DNA of 64,000 nt. Origin: SVFI01 sp045535935 (GTDB lineage: Bacteria; Bacillota; Clostridia; Lachnospirales; Lachnospiraceae). Position numbers and translations under genes: made by a program. Positions 18,441 through 27,424 of this stretch are shown in pieces. The notes under the pieces were generated by a model. That model did not search any database and had not been told where the DNA came from. It saw only the letters and a list, made by a program, of their open reading frames with translations. The first letter of the stretch is position 1. Each line of letters opens with the position of its first letter. Location: positions 55,553-119,552 of the forward strand of contig JAZSMO010000022.1 of assembly GCA_045535935.1 (NCBI GenBank), read 5' to 3'.

Positions 18441-19459
18441 GTATCGTAATTCCGGTCTACAACATGGAAAAGTTTTTGGCCAGATGTATGGAAAGTGTAC
18501 TGGCACAGACCATGGAAGATTTGGAAATCATATTGGTGGATGACGGAAGCAGAGACTCTTCACCGGCGCTGTGCGATGACTACGCAAAGCAGGATAAAAG
18601 AGTAAAAGTAATCCACAAGGAGAACGGAGGTCTTACCTCTGCGTGGAAGCGTGGATCAGAGGCGGCAACAGGAGACTACATCGGATATGTGGACAGCGAT
18701 GATTTTATAGCTGCCGACATGTATGAAAAGATGTATGACAGGGCGGTTGCGACAGACGCCGACATCGTTTGCTGCGGATTGATTCATTGGTATGAAAATC
18801 AGCCGGAGCGCAACTGGTCGGAGCAGATGGAATTTGCCACGGACAGTCTGAAGAAAAGCGAACTTAACACAATACTTTACCCGACGCTGATTAATGACGG
18901 AAGCTTTATGGGAAGGCATCTGCAGCCGAACCGAGTAACCAAACTGGTAAAAAGTGCATTGGTCAAAAAAAATCTGCCGCAGTGCAGGGATGAGGTCAGT
19001 ATCGGAGAGGACTATCAATTTTCGCTCTGCGTATTTCTTGATGCGGAACGTGTGGAGATTATCCGTGACTATTTTCCGTACTACTATTATATGAACGATG
19101 TGTCCATGACCGGACGTCATGACAAAAAATATCCGGATAAAATACGTATTATGAGAGAAAATCTCTGTCGGATATCCGATGCAAAGCAGATTTATGATTT
19201 GAAGCAGCAGATTTGGAATGATTATATGGGGCTATTGGTGCTTCATACAAAAGCCATTGTATATAAACAGAAAAATACGCCGTATCGTGAGCTGCGCAGT
19301 GAACTTTGCGAGGTGCTTTCGCGGGAAGATGTCTGTGAGGCGCTTGGCAGATACGATATGCCGTCGCTGACGTGGGCGGAAAAGCTGTATTTGTTTTTTA
19401 TGAAGCGTCACATGTATTTTGCGATTTATGCGGCTGTCAGAATATATTTCAGAAAATAG
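18428..19459 (+). CDS. GT2 family glycosyltransferase
   Basis: This is the third tandem GT2 enzyme, 343 residues, overlapping the second by 13 bases, with a GGGGAAGGA site inside that gene. Motifs are SIVIPVYNMEKFLARCM, LVDDGSRDSSPALCD, NGGLTSAWKRG and VDSDDF near residue 93. The middle (about 100-230) differs from the second copy, so donor or acceptor specificity has probably changed. The three enzymes together could build a trisaccharide segment. Confidence 0.86.
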   Translation: MPKVSIVIPVYNMEKFLARCMESVLAQTMEDLEIILVDDGSRDSSPALCDDYAKQDKRVKVIHKENGGLTSAWKRGSEAATGDYIGYVDSDDFIAADMYEKMYDRAVATDADIVCCGLIHWYENQPERNWSEQMEFATDSLKKSELNTILYPTLINDGSFMGRHLQPNRVTKLVKSALVKKNLPQCRDEVSIGEDYQFSLCVFLDAERVEIIRDYFPYYYYMNDVSMTGRHDKKYPDKIRIMRENLCRISDAKQIYDLKQQIWNDYMGLLVLHTKAIVYKQKNTPYRELRSELCEVLSREDVCEALGRYDMPSLTWAEKLYLFFMKRHMYFAIYAAVRIYFRK

Positions 19460-19505
19460 TCGCAGGGAAATTCATGGGGAATGAAAAGTAACCCGGAGGT
19501 AACAA

Positions 19506-20984
19506 ATGGAAAAAAGAATGAAATACGTGTATCCGATATGCTTTGCGTTGCTGATTGCGTTGATTGCATTTTTGGCGTTCTACAAGCTGGATGTGAAGTA
19601 TGTGGATCCGTGGGACGAGGCCCGTCACGGTGTGAATGCATATGAGATGTTACACGGCGGAAGTATATTTCAAAATACCTATTTGAGACAGGCGGATTAT
19701 TACAATTTGAAACCGCCGCTTTCCATGTGGTGCATTATGCTTGGAATGGCAATGTTCGGCAATAATGTTTTTGCCCTGCGTTTCTATTCGGCGCTTTGTT
19801 ATGTGCTTCTGGCAGTTGTTTCCGGGCTTTGGCTGCGTCGCTACGGAAAGGCGGAATCGCTTTTGGGAGTCGCTTTTCTGGCGGTCAATACCACAGCGTT
19901 TCAAGCGCATATGATTCGTTCGGGAGATGCGGACAGTTTGTTTGTGCTGTTGTTTACGCTTGCAATGTTCTGCATGATGCGCATACCGGAAAAGAAATAT
20001 AATTTATATTTGTGCGGTCTGTTTTTTGCGCTTGCCTTTTTGACAAAAAGCTATCACGCGGGGATGATTGCGGCGATCGGCGGACTCTATCTGATTCTGA
20101 CGGGGATGATAAAGAAGTTCAGTGTCAAAAACTGGATGCTGTTTCTTTTGTCGATCCTGATTCCGATCGGACTTTGGGCGGTGCCGCGAGCTATGGTGGA
20201 CGGAAGCACGTTTTTCCTTAAAATGTGGGAGACGGATGTTCTCGGAAGAACGGACGGTACCCTGCAGAATAATATCGCACCGTTTTCTTACTATGCGGAT
20301 TATTATCTCGGGGCGGCATCGGGGAAAGTGACGCCGTATTTGTGTGCATTCGTTATTTGCCTCATCGGTGTTTTTTTGTTTCACAACAATTTTACGTGGA
20401 AAAAACGCCAAGCGTATATCGGATGGATGTTGTGGATTCTTGTTCCGTTTGTCGGATTTTCCGCAGTACAGAATAAGCTTCTTTGGTATATGTATCCGGT
20501 CTTGATACCGGTTTTACTTGCAGCAGGAGTTTTTGCGGCAAGAATCATCAAAGCGGGGAAATTGCTTCCGGCCATGAGAATTGGATTTGCAATAGTGACT
20601 GCGGTTATTTTCTTATATTATACCGGAGACATTATGCACACAATTCAATCGCAGGAGCCGAATGAATTTCAGCAGCTTGTGAGGAAGGTGGCACAGGAGG
20701 ATGCTTACCAAGGCTGTCAGGTCTATGTCGATTACAACCTGCAGGAGGATGGGAAGGTAAACTCTGCCTGGAGCCAGCAGGATGTGTTTGTGGCAGAAGC
20801 CTACGGAGATTTTCAGTGTGTGAACGGCGGACATTTTTATCTCATGACAAGAAGCAGTTATCAGGGAGAGGAAGGCATTTTGTTTGTCGGACAGGATGTG
20901 TATGAAGAGTACAACGTGTTGTACGATGATTATGAAATTATTGCAGAGAGTGAGAACTATTATGCCTGCAGAATATTATATTAG
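19506..20984 (+). CDS. GT39-like (PMT/ArnT-type) membrane glycosyltransferase
   Basis: This is a 492-residue integral membrane protein of the dolichyl-phosphate-mannosyltransferase/ArnT superfamily, which moves a sugar from a polyprenyl phosphate onto an acceptor at the outer face. About eleven hydrophobic helices fill residues 10-390. The first outer loop has the signature VDPWDEARHGVNAYEM (about 34-49), with the D and E pair seen in the active site of this family. A further loop has KPPLSMW, matching the second conserved motif. The C-terminal 100 residues are an extracytoplasmic domain. An upstream CGGAGG site supports the start. It ends the leuA-linked glycan run. Confidence 0.82.
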   Translation: MEKRMKYVYPICFALLIALIAFLAFYKLDVKYVDPWDEARHGVNAYEMLHGGSIFQNTYLRQADYYNLKPPLSMWCIMLGMAMFGNNVFALRFYSALCYVLLAVVSGLWLRRYGKAESLLGVAFLAVNTTAFQAHMIRSGDADSLFVLLFTLAMFCMMRIPEKKYNLYLCGLFFALAFLTKSYHAGMIAAIGGLYLILTGMIKKFSVKNWMLFLLSILIPIGLWAVPRAMVDGSTFFLKMWETDVLGRTDGTLQNNIAPFSYYADYYLGAASGKVTPYLCAFVICLIGVFLFHNNFTWKKRQAYIGWMLWILVPFVGFSAVQNKLLWYMYPVLIPVLLAAGVFAARIIKAGKLLPAMRIGFAIVTAVIFLYYTGDIMHTIQSQEPNEFQQLVRKVAQEDAYQGCQVYVDYNLQEDGKVNSAWSQQDVFVAEAYGDFQCVNGGHFYLMTRSSYQGEEGILFVGQDVYEEYNVLYDDYEIIAESENYYACRILY

Positions 20985-20987
20985 GTG

Positions 20988-21016
20988 TCGACAAAGCAGT
21001 GTCTTTGTGGTAGAAT
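20988..21016 (+). promoter_or_regulatory. Promoter of the YerB-like lipoprotein gene
   Basis: TCGACA (20988-20993) and TAGAAT (21011-21016) are 17 bases apart, about 67 bases before the lipoprotein start. The promoter overlaps the last bases after the GT39-like gene. Confidence 0.65.
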
Positions 21017-21082
21017 GTTCGGGATGTAGTTTCGGCTACAAAATATTTGAAGAGGCAGAAAAGAAAACGAAGGTGAAAACAT

Positions 21083-22252
21083 ATGAAAAAATTTAATTTA
21101 TGGCTACTGACAGCGTTGTCTGTTGCCTGTATCCTCAGTGGTTGCAGTAAGCCGGAAGAAACGCCGGAGGAAACACCGGTCGTAGAAGAAACAGTCGTGG
21201 AAGAGGAACCGGTTGAGGAAGAAATTATTACAGATATACCTGAAATTGTTCCGGATGATCAGATTCCGGAAGGTAAGAAGAGAAGCTCTCTGACAGGTGA
21301 GATTATTAGTAAAAAAGCTTGGAAACGTCGTCCGGTAGCGATCATGCTCCCGACAGATAAGGCGGCTCAGCCGCAGTACGGTATCGGCGAAGCCGGCGTT
21401 TTATATGAGTGTATGGAAGAGGGAGACATGTCCCGTCAGATGGCAGTCATTGAAGATTGGCAGAAGATTGAAGTGCTCGGCAATGTGCGCAGCTGTCGTG
21501 ATTACTATGTATATTGGGCATTGGAATGGGATCCGATTTTAGTTCATTTCGGAGGACCTTATTACCTTGCAGAAGTGACAAATCGTCCGGATGTATATAA
21601 TATTACAGGTTGTGCAGTTAACTCTACATCAACGGCGCCGGGATGTAACGGATTCTACCGTACCACAGATAAAGTGGTTCCTCACAATGCTTACACAAGC
21701 GGTGAGAAGCTCAAAGAACAGTGCAAGGAGCTTGGATACAGCCTGAAGCATGATTTTGACAATTTCCGTGCAGAACACTTTATTTATGCAACAAATGAGG
21801 AAAATACACTTGCAGGCGAAAAGGGGACTTTTGATGCCAAGGAAATCAGCCTCAAAAACGCATTCCCTTACACAAAATCGTCTTTGAGCTACGATGAGGA
21901 AAGCGGACTTTACAAAAAATACTTGTATGAAGATCCGCAGTGTGACGGAACAACAGGCGAGCAGCTCACATTCAAGAATGTGGTGATTCAGTTTGCTCAT
22001 TACGAAGTGAGAGATGCAAAAGGATATCTTTCCTTCCGTTGCCACGATGATACACAGGATGGCTACTATATCACAAACGGAAAAGCAATTCATATGAGAT
22101 GGGTGAAAACATCCGATTATGCTCCGACTAAGTTCTACAACGACGATCTTGTACAGATCCCGTTCAATGTCGGAAAGACATTTATCGCAGTTGTTCAGAA
22201 TGACCGTTCTGTAACGATTGACGGTGTGGAATACAAATCTACCGTGCAGTAG
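21083..22252 (+). CDS. DUF3048 (YerB-type) lipoprotein
   Basis: This is a secreted lipoprotein of 389 residues. It has a lipoprotein signal peptide (basic start, hydrophobic core at about 5-17, lipobox LSGC with Cys at about 21), an acidic low-complexity linker rich in E, P and V (about 24-60), and the DUF3048 domain. That domain has segments such as RPVAIMLPTDKAAQPQYGIG and GNVRSCRDYYV. Bacillus YerB is the reference member; its function is not established to my knowledge. The gene is transcribed alone, from its own promoter to the long terminator at 22261. Confidence 0.85.
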   Translation: MKKFNLWLLTALSVACILSGCSKPEETPEETPVVEETVVEEEPVEEEIITDIPEIVPDDQIPEGKKRSSLTGEIISKKAWKRRPVAIMLPTDKAAQPQYGIGEAGVLYECMEEGDMSRQMAVIEDWQKIEVLGNVRSCRDYYVYWALEWDPILVHFGGPYYLAEVTNRPDVYNITGCAVNSTSTAPGCNGFYRTTDKVVPHNAYTSGEKLKEQCKELGYSLKHDFDNFRAEHFIYATNEENTLAGEKGTFDAKEISLKNAFPYTKSSLSYDEESGLYKKYLYEDPQCDGTTGEQLTFKNVVIQFAHYEVRDAKGYLSFRCHDDTQDGYYITNGKAIHMRWVKTSDYAPTKFYNDDLVQIPFNVGKTFIAVVQNDRSVTIDGVEYKSTVQ

Positions 22253-22260
22253 ATATTAAA

Positions 22261-22344
22261 AAAATGCTATATTTTTTTCTTCCTGCAAAACTTGCGGCGT
22301 TGCCGCACAGACATGTTGCAGAAAGAAAAAGAATATAGCATTTT
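22261..22344. terminator. Bidirectional terminator with nested hairpins
   Basis: Two long near-matching arms (22261-22288 and 22316-22344, differing by one or two bases and one gap) pair as AAAATGCTATATT...CTGCAA. Inside them is a second perfect hairpin TGCGGC-GTT-GCCGCA (22293-22307). A-rich and T-rich ends make it work on both strands, between the convergent lipoprotein and fucosyltransferase-like genes. Confidence 0.85.
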
Positions 22345-22376
22345 TATTTGTTTTAAATTATCAGCCGCGCAAAAAA

Positions 22377-23159
22377 TTATTCGTCCTCTCCGGCGACAAG
22401 CTTCGGAATCTGATTCCAGTCGGCGGCGATGTCCGTGAAGGAAGAAAAGTAGCTGCCGATAATTTTGTCCGTGCGGGCAAGACACATGAGGTCGAGTAAA
22501 GCATCCTTGATGCCGCTCACGCTGTCGCGGGACAAATCTCTTGTTTCATTGGAGATAATGCGGTCCGGAAACAGGCGGCGAAGATTTGCTTCCTCGGACA
22601 AGTCGTCCGTTGCCAGATAAAATTTCGTGTCCGGAAACTGTTCGAGCTCTTTTTTCATGGAATCAACAAACGCCTGTGTGGAACTCTTTCCGATGGCCGG
22701 CTTGTTGTCTGTTCTGCGAATATGAACGCCTACATTGTGGGAACCATAAGAACAGGTCAGCGCATTGATGCGCTCAGCAATTTCTTTTGTCGGAACAAAG
22801 GCTGAGTAATCGTGGCGAGGGAAAAAATGCTCCTCCGTTGCAATGTAAAGCGGGCAATTTAAGGTTTTGACAAAATCTTCCGTCAGACCGTTTTCATCAC
22901 GGTTTGCGCGTATCTCGTCATTTTTGAGACGGCGGCGGGTAAACTGATAGAACAGCTTGATGGGATTCCACTTGGTATGGATGTTCATGACGGAAAAGGC
23001 ATCGGTCTTTTCGAAGAGTTCCTCGAACGGACATCCCAGCTCCGGGTTAACGTTCCAGATGACTTTTAATTGCTTTCCTTGTTTTTGGGCCAGTACCAGG
23101 GCGGAATTTATGGCACGTATTCTATTGCACAAACCACCCATAGGTTGTATTATTAACAT
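22377..23159 (-). CDS. Fucosyltransferase-like GT (NodZ/O-FucT fold)
   Basis: This is a 260-residue enzyme with the two hallmarks of the GT-B fucosyltransferase superfamily (GT11, GT23 and protein O-fucosyltransferase relatives): an N-terminal GGLCNRIRAINSALVLAQ loop (about residues 8-25) and the donor-binding VGVHIRRTDN (about 145-154), where the arginine binds GDP. GDP-fucose is thus the likely donor. No gmd or fcl gene is in the window, though manC is present at 43225. The ATG at 23159 has an AGCAGGA site; a longer reading frame upstream lacks one. It is a single-gene unit, divergent from the next GT4 gene. Confidence 0.72.
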   Translation of the reverse strand: MLIIQPMGGLCNRIRAINSALVLAQKQGKQLKVIWNVNPELGCPFEELFEKTDAFSVMNIHTKWNPIKLFYQFTRRRLKNDEIRANRDENGLTEDFVKTLNCPLYIATEEHFFPRHDYSAFVPTKEIAERINALTCSYGSHNVGVHIRRTDNKPAIGKSSTQAFVDSMKKELEQFPDTKFYLATDDLSEEANLRRLFPDRIISNETRDLSRDSVSGIKDALLDLMCLARTDKIIGSYFSSFTDIAADWNQIPKLVAGEDE

Positions 23160-23185
23160 AGTATGTCCTGCTTTCTTTTTTGATA

Positions 23186-23202
23186 ATTGCGACATGCGCA
23201 AT
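23186..23202. promoter_or_regulatory. Palindrome in a divergent promoter region
   Basis: ATTGCG-ACATG-CGCAAT is a perfect 6+6 inverted repeat in the 89-base gap between the divergent fucosyltransferase-like and GT4 genes. It is placed where an operator or -35 elements of both would lie. No regulator is known. Confidence 0.35.
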
Positions 23203-23248
23203 GCTTTTATACAGTATAACAAATTAATGATAAAATTGGGAGATTTTT

Positions 23249-24451
23249 ATGAAAATCGTGCAGATAAATACCTTTTGCGGTGTGGGGAGCGTCGGAAGAA
23301 TTTGTGTGGACCTTTACGACGTGCTGGATCGGGAAGGACATGAGCCTTACATTGCCATCGGAAGAGGGAAATTGCCGGAGCATATCCGCGGGTTTAAAAA
23401 CGGAACCTTGTGGGATTTCGGCTGGCATGTGATGAAAAACTTTTTTCAGGGAAAAGCGGGATTTGGATCCGCAAAGACCACAAAAAAATTGATTGCCTGG
23501 CTGGAGGAAGTAAAGCCGGACATTATACATCTTCACAATATTCACGGCTTTTATCTTCAGACAGAGCTGTTGTTTGACTATCTGAAAAAATCGGATGCTG
23601 CGGTAATCTGGACGCTTCACGACTGTTGGACGTTCACAGGACACTGCGCCTATTTTGATTACATCGGTTGTGACAAATGGCAGCAGGGATGTGAAAAGTG
23701 CAAAGTGCATGCAACCGCCTATCCGTATGCACTGTTTAAAGACAATACCAAATGGAATTATGCAGCCAAGAAAGCGGCCTATACGGGAGTTCCGAATCTG
23801 ACGATTGTGACGCCGAGCCGCTGGCTGGCCGATATGGTGAAGAAGTCGTATTTAAAGGATTATCAGGTGGAGATTATACCAAACGGAATCAATCTGGATG
23901 TGTTCAAGCCGGCGCATCAGGCGGGAAAAGACAATGAGATGCACGTTATCCTCGGTGTTGCCAACATCTGGGAGGAGAGAAAAGGGCTTGTTTATTTTGA
24001 ACAGCTGGCAGAAAAAATGCCGGAGGGCTATGTGATCAAGCTGGTAGGTGTAAACGACCGTCAGGAGAAACAGCTTCGAAAGAAATTTCCGGACGGAAAG
24101 ATTCTGCCGGTGAAGCGGACAAAAAACGTGGATGAGTTAGCACAGCTTTACCGGGAGGCGGATGTCTATGTCAATGCTACCATGGAGGACAACTTCCCGA
24201 CCACCAATCTGGAAGCTTTGGCCTGCGGAACACCGGTCGTTACGTTTAGGACAGGGGGAAGCCCGGAGTCTCTCGATGAGAAATGCGGTATCGTAGTACC
24301 GAAAGGGGACGTGGACGGTCTTCTGGCAGCGATCCGAAAAGTTTGCGAAGAGAAACCTTTCGCCGGAGAAGATTGCAGGAACAAAGCGCTTGCATACGGA
24401 AGAAATGAAAGATATATGCAATACATTTCACTTTACGAGAGCGTATTATAG
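23249..24451 (+). CDS. GT4 family glycosyltransferase (WcaC-like)
   Basis: This is a 400-residue retaining GT-B enzyme. Its N-terminal half begins with IVQINTFCGVGSVGRI and contains IHLHNIHGFYLQ and TLHDCWTFTGHCAYF, followed by four cysteines (in YFDYIGCDKWQQGCEKC and before). These are features of the WcaC/colanic-acid-type GT4 group. The C-terminal half has the GT4 donor loop EDNFPTTNLEALACGTPVV with E near residue 312. Cytoplasmic or membrane-peripheral action is expected. A GGGAG site lies before the ATG. Confidence 0.84.
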   Translation: MKIVQINTFCGVGSVGRICVDLYDVLDREGHEPYIAIGRGKLPEHIRGFKNGTLWDFGWHVMKNFFQGKAGFGSAKTTKKLIAWLEEVKPDIIHLHNIHGFYLQTELLFDYLKKSDAAVIWTLHDCWTFTGHCAYFDYIGCDKWQQGCEKCKVHATAYPYALFKDNTKWNYAAKKAAYTGVPNLTIVTPSRWLADMVKKSYLKDYQVEIIPNGINLDVFKPAHQAGKDNEMHVILGVANIWEERKGLVYFEQLAEKMPEGYVIKLVGVNDRQEKQLRKKFPDGKILPVKRTKNVDELAQLYREADVYVNATMEDNFPTTNLEALACGTPVVTFRTGGSPESLDEKCGIVVPKGDVDGLLAAIRKVCEEKPFAGEDCRNKALAYGRNERYMQYISLYESVL

Positions 24452-24463
24452 AAAACGCCTGTT

Positions 24464-24492
24464 TTGCATTCAATGCAGTTTTGTTGTATACT
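24464..24492 (+). promoter_or_regulatory. Promoter before the GT2-rmlD cassette
   Basis: TTGCAT (24464-24469) and TATACT (24487-24492) have a 17-base spacer. The -35 lies within a short palindrome, TGCATT-C-AATGCA (24465-24477), that could be an operator. Confidence 0.72.
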
Positions 24493-24526
24493 ATACCTAC
24501 GCTAAAATTCAGATGGAGAAAAGATA

Positions 24527-25285
24527 ATGCAAAAAGTTTCAGTCATTACCATGACCTTTAATGAATGTGAAAATTTAAAGGCATGTGCAACGAAGGTTTT
24601 AAAACAGGATTATCCTAATTTGGAATATATTATCGTAGACGGAGGTTCCACCGACGGGAGTGTTGAATTTCTGGTATCTTTGAAAGAACAGTACGGAGAT
24701 AAGGTGACCTACGTGTCAGAGCCGGACAAAGGCTTATACGATGCACTCAACAAGGGAATCCGCATGGCGACCGGAGATATTGTCGGTCTGATGTGCGACG
24801 AGTTTACAAATGATCACATTATTTCCGAGATGGTGGAAGCCATAGAGAGAGAAGGGGCCGACGGCGTGCACGGCGATGTGGATTTTGTGCAGAACGGTAA
24901 AGTGGTCCGCAGGTGGCGTATGGGGATCGGAACCATCAACGGAGGCTGGATGCCTGCACATCCGACGATGTTTTTAAAGAGAGAAATTTATGAAAAATAC
25001 GGTCTGTATGAGCTTGGATATGTGATTGCGGCGGATTACGAATTTATCGTGCGTATGTTAAAAAGCGGAGAGACGAAGCTGGCGTACATACCGAAGGTGC
25101 TTGTACATCAATATCACGGCGAGAATTCCACAAGTACCGGCGGTTTTAACAATTATGTGCGGTCGTTCCTGGAGGCGAGAAGAGCGCTGATTGTCAACGG
25201 AATGCCTCATCCTACCACGACGTGTATTATCCGGACCTTCCGCGTGTTCGGGCAGTTTGCAAGAGGGATTTTCGGCAGAAGCTAA
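24527..25285 (+). CDS. GT2 family glycosyltransferase (WcaE-like)
   Basis: This is a short 252-residue GT-A enzyme with SVITMTFNECENLKACA, IIVDGGSTDGSVEF and PDKGLYDALNKGIRMATGD (about 67-85). It is close in layout to the colanic acid enzyme WcaE and related enzymes that keep the VDGGSTDG form. The usual DxD is replaced by MCDEF near residue 91. A second conserved stretch, HPTMFLKREIYEKYG followed by AADYEFIVRM, marks the acceptor side. It has its own promoter and is followed 51 bases later by rmlD. Confidence 0.84.
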   Translation: MQKVSVITMTFNECENLKACATKVLKQDYPNLEYIIVDGGSTDGSVEFLVSLKEQYGDKVTYVSEPDKGLYDALNKGIRMATGDIVGLMCDEFTNDHIISEMVEAIEREGADGVHGDVDFVQNGKVVRRWRMGIGTINGGWMPAHPTMFLKREIYEKYGLYELGYVIAADYEFIVRMLKSGETKLAYIPKVLVHQYHGENSTSTGGFNNYVRSFLEARRALIVNGMPHPTTTCIIRTFRVFGQFARGIFGRS

Positions 25286-25336
25286 TAAAAGAAATTCGTG
25301 AAAACATTTATTTAGAAAGAAAATGAGGAAGCAACC

Positions 25337-26188
25337 ATGAAAAAACTGATAATTACAGGATGTAACGGACAGCTGGGAAAGGCGATGAACGATCAGCTGG
25401 CCGGAAGCAGTGAATATGAATGTATCAATACGGATGTAGCAGAACTTGATATTACCGACATTGACAGTGTGGTAAAGCTTGCCCGTGAGGTGAAGCCGTA
25501 TGCGATCATTAACTGTGCGGCGCACACCAATGTAAATGCCTGTGAATCCCAGCAGGATCTGGCTTATAAAATCAATGCCATCGGACCGCGCAATCTGAGT
25601 ATCGCGGCGACAGAGACCGGTGCAAAGCTTGTGCAGGTATCCACGGACTACGTGTTCCCGGGAGATGAAAACAGACCGCTGACCGAGTTTGATGCGGTGG
25701 GACCGAAGAGCGTTTACGGGGCAACTAAGTTAGCGGGAGAGAATTTTGTAAAAGAGTTTGCAAAGGATTACTTTATTCTGAGAACCGCATGGCTTTACGG
25801 CGAAGGAAAGAACTTTGTCCGCACGATGCTCGGTGCAGGACAGGCGAATGATAAAGTGAGAGTGGTAGGGGACCAGTTCGGTTCACCGACCAGCGCAAGC
25901 GAGTTAGCTAAGGCTATCTGCTATCTCTTGCCGACGCAGAACTACGGAACCTTTCATGCGACCTGCGAAGGAAGCTGCAGCTGGGCAGATTTCACCAAGG
26001 AATTCTACCGCCTTGCAGATATGAAGACAGAGGTGGAAGTGATCACTACTGCAGAGTATCCGACTCCGGCAGCGAGACCGGCTTACTCTATTCTTGAAAA
26101 TTATATGTTTAAATTGACGACGGACTTTATGTTCAAGGACTGGCATGATGCGATCGCCGAATACATGGCGGCAGAACTGAAAAAATAG
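25337..26188 (+). CDS. rmlD: dTDP-4-dehydrorhamnose reductase
   Basis: This is the last enzyme of dTDP-L-rhamnose synthesis, an NAD(P)H-dependent reductase of the extended SDR family. The 283-residue protein has the dinucleotide loop GCNGQLGKAM near the N-terminus, the VSTDYVFPGD segment, and the YGATK catalytic pair (Tyr127, Lys131). No rmlA, rmlB or rmlC is in the window, so rhamnose synthesis must be completed from elsewhere on the chromosome. The start has a GAGGAAG site. It shows rhamnose in the glycan, or supplies it for wall polymers. Confidence 0.92.
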   Translation: MKKLIITGCNGQLGKAMNDQLAGSSEYECINTDVAELDITDIDSVVKLAREVKPYAIINCAAHTNVNACESQQDLAYKINAIGPRNLSIAATETGAKLVQVSTDYVFPGDENRPLTEFDAVGPKSVYGATKLAGENFVKEFAKDYFILRTAWLYGEGKNFVRTMLGAGQANDKVRVVGDQFGSPTSASELAKAICYLLPTQNYGTFHATCEGSCSWADFTKEFYRLADMKTEVEVITTAEYPTPAARPAYSILENYMFKLTTDFMFKDWHDAIAEYMAAELKK

Positions 26189-26206
26189 AAAAGAGGATGT
26201 TAAATT

Positions 26207-27421
26207 ATGGATGAAAAGTTTCGAAAGATGCTCACCCATACATTTCATATAAAAAAGAAAAATATTGATGTTACAACTCTGGACATTATACTGTTTCTTG
26301 TGTTGACCGCATTTGCACTTGTCACCCGCTATGCACTTCGCAATGTGGTAGCAGGCGATTACAAGATGTTTTTCGAACCGTGGGTGGCGACACTGAGGGA
26401 AGCCGGCGGCGGAATCAAAGGGCTGGCGGCAGAGTTCGAATATGTGGATTACACGACGCCTTACCTGACCATTTTGTCATTTATCAGTATCTGTCCTTTT
26501 TTGAATACGCTTTTGCTGATGAAAATTGTTTCGATTTTCTTTGATTTTGTGGCGGCATTTGCGGTGATGGCCATTGTTTATCAGCAGACAAAGTCTTCTA
26601 CGAAAGCAATTTTGGGATACGGTACGCTTCTGCTTGTGCCGACGATTCTGACAAACGGAGCTATGTGGGCACAGTGTGACATTATTTTTACAAGCTTTAT
26701 TTTATGGTCGCTCTATTTCCTGCTGAAGGACAGACCGGCCATGGGGATGATGTTTTACGGTATCGCATTCGCTTTTAAGTTGCAGACCCTGTTTTTGGCG
26801 CCTCTCTACTTGATTCTTTGGATGAAGGGGAAGATCAAGCTGAAACATTTTCTGTTTCTGCCGCTGATGTATGTGGTCGGAATGATTCCTGCTCTCATTG
26901 CGGGCCAGAGCTTCTGGGAACTGATCAGTGTATATTTCTTCCAGGCAGGAGGATTGATGGATATCTATGCGCTTTCCCACAAATTCCCGAATATATATCA
27001 GCTGATCGGAACGGATGTATTTTTGTTTGAATATGCGGATGCGGGAATCTGGGTGACACTCGGTGCACTTATGATTTTTCTTTATGTGTTTGCACGCAAA
27101 AAATATGTGTTTGATACAAAGCTCTTTCTGCGTATGGGAATGCTTCTGACGATGACGGTTGTCTTTTTCCTTCCGCATATGCATGAGAGATATGCAATCC
27201 TTGTGGATGTGATGGCGATTGTTTATCTTTTTGTGGAACCGGAGAAATTCTATATTCCGCTGCTCACGATACTTTGCTCGTTTGCGGGTTATACGATTTA
27301 TCTGGCTCAGAATAATATCATACCGATGTATTTATATACGGTTGTGTTTATGCTTCTTATGTTTGATCATGCGGTGGCATGTATAAAAATGATAAAGCAA
27401 AATGCGGTGACTTTGGAGTAA
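26207..27421 (+). CDS. Gpi18-like GT-C membrane glycosyltransferase
   Basis: This is a 404-residue integral membrane protein with about ten helices, resembling the Gpi18/PIG-type mannosyltransferase group (GT-C). After the first helix, the outer loop carries AGDYKMFFEPWVATLRE (about residues 48-64), with the acidic residue expected of the catalytic base. Further conserved spots are GAMWAQCDIIF, FPNIYQLIG and LPHMHERYA. It probably uses a polyprenyl-phosphate sugar. The following gene is a related copy that lacks the outer-loop motif. An AAGAGG site precedes the ATG. Confidence 0.78.
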   Translation: MDEKFRKMLTHTFHIKKKNIDVTTLDIILFLVLTAFALVTRYALRNVVAGDYKMFFEPWVATLREAGGGIKGLAAEFEYVDYTTPYLTILSFISICPFLNTLLLMKIVSIFFDFVAAFAVMAIVYQQTKSSTKAILGYGTLLLVPTILTNGAMWAQCDIIFTSFILWSLYFLLKDRPAMGMMFYGIAFAFKLQTLFLAPLYLILWMKGKIKLKHFLFLPLMYVVGMIPALIAGQSFWELISVYFFQAGGLMDIYALSHKFPNIYQLIGTDVFLFEYADAGIWVTLGALMIFLYVFARKKYVFDTKLFLRMGMLLTMTVVFFLPHMHERYAILVDVMAIVYLFVEPEKFYIPLLTILCSFAGYTIYLAQNNIIPMYLYTVVFMLLMFDHAVACIKMIKQNAVTLE

Positions 27422-27424
27422 ATT

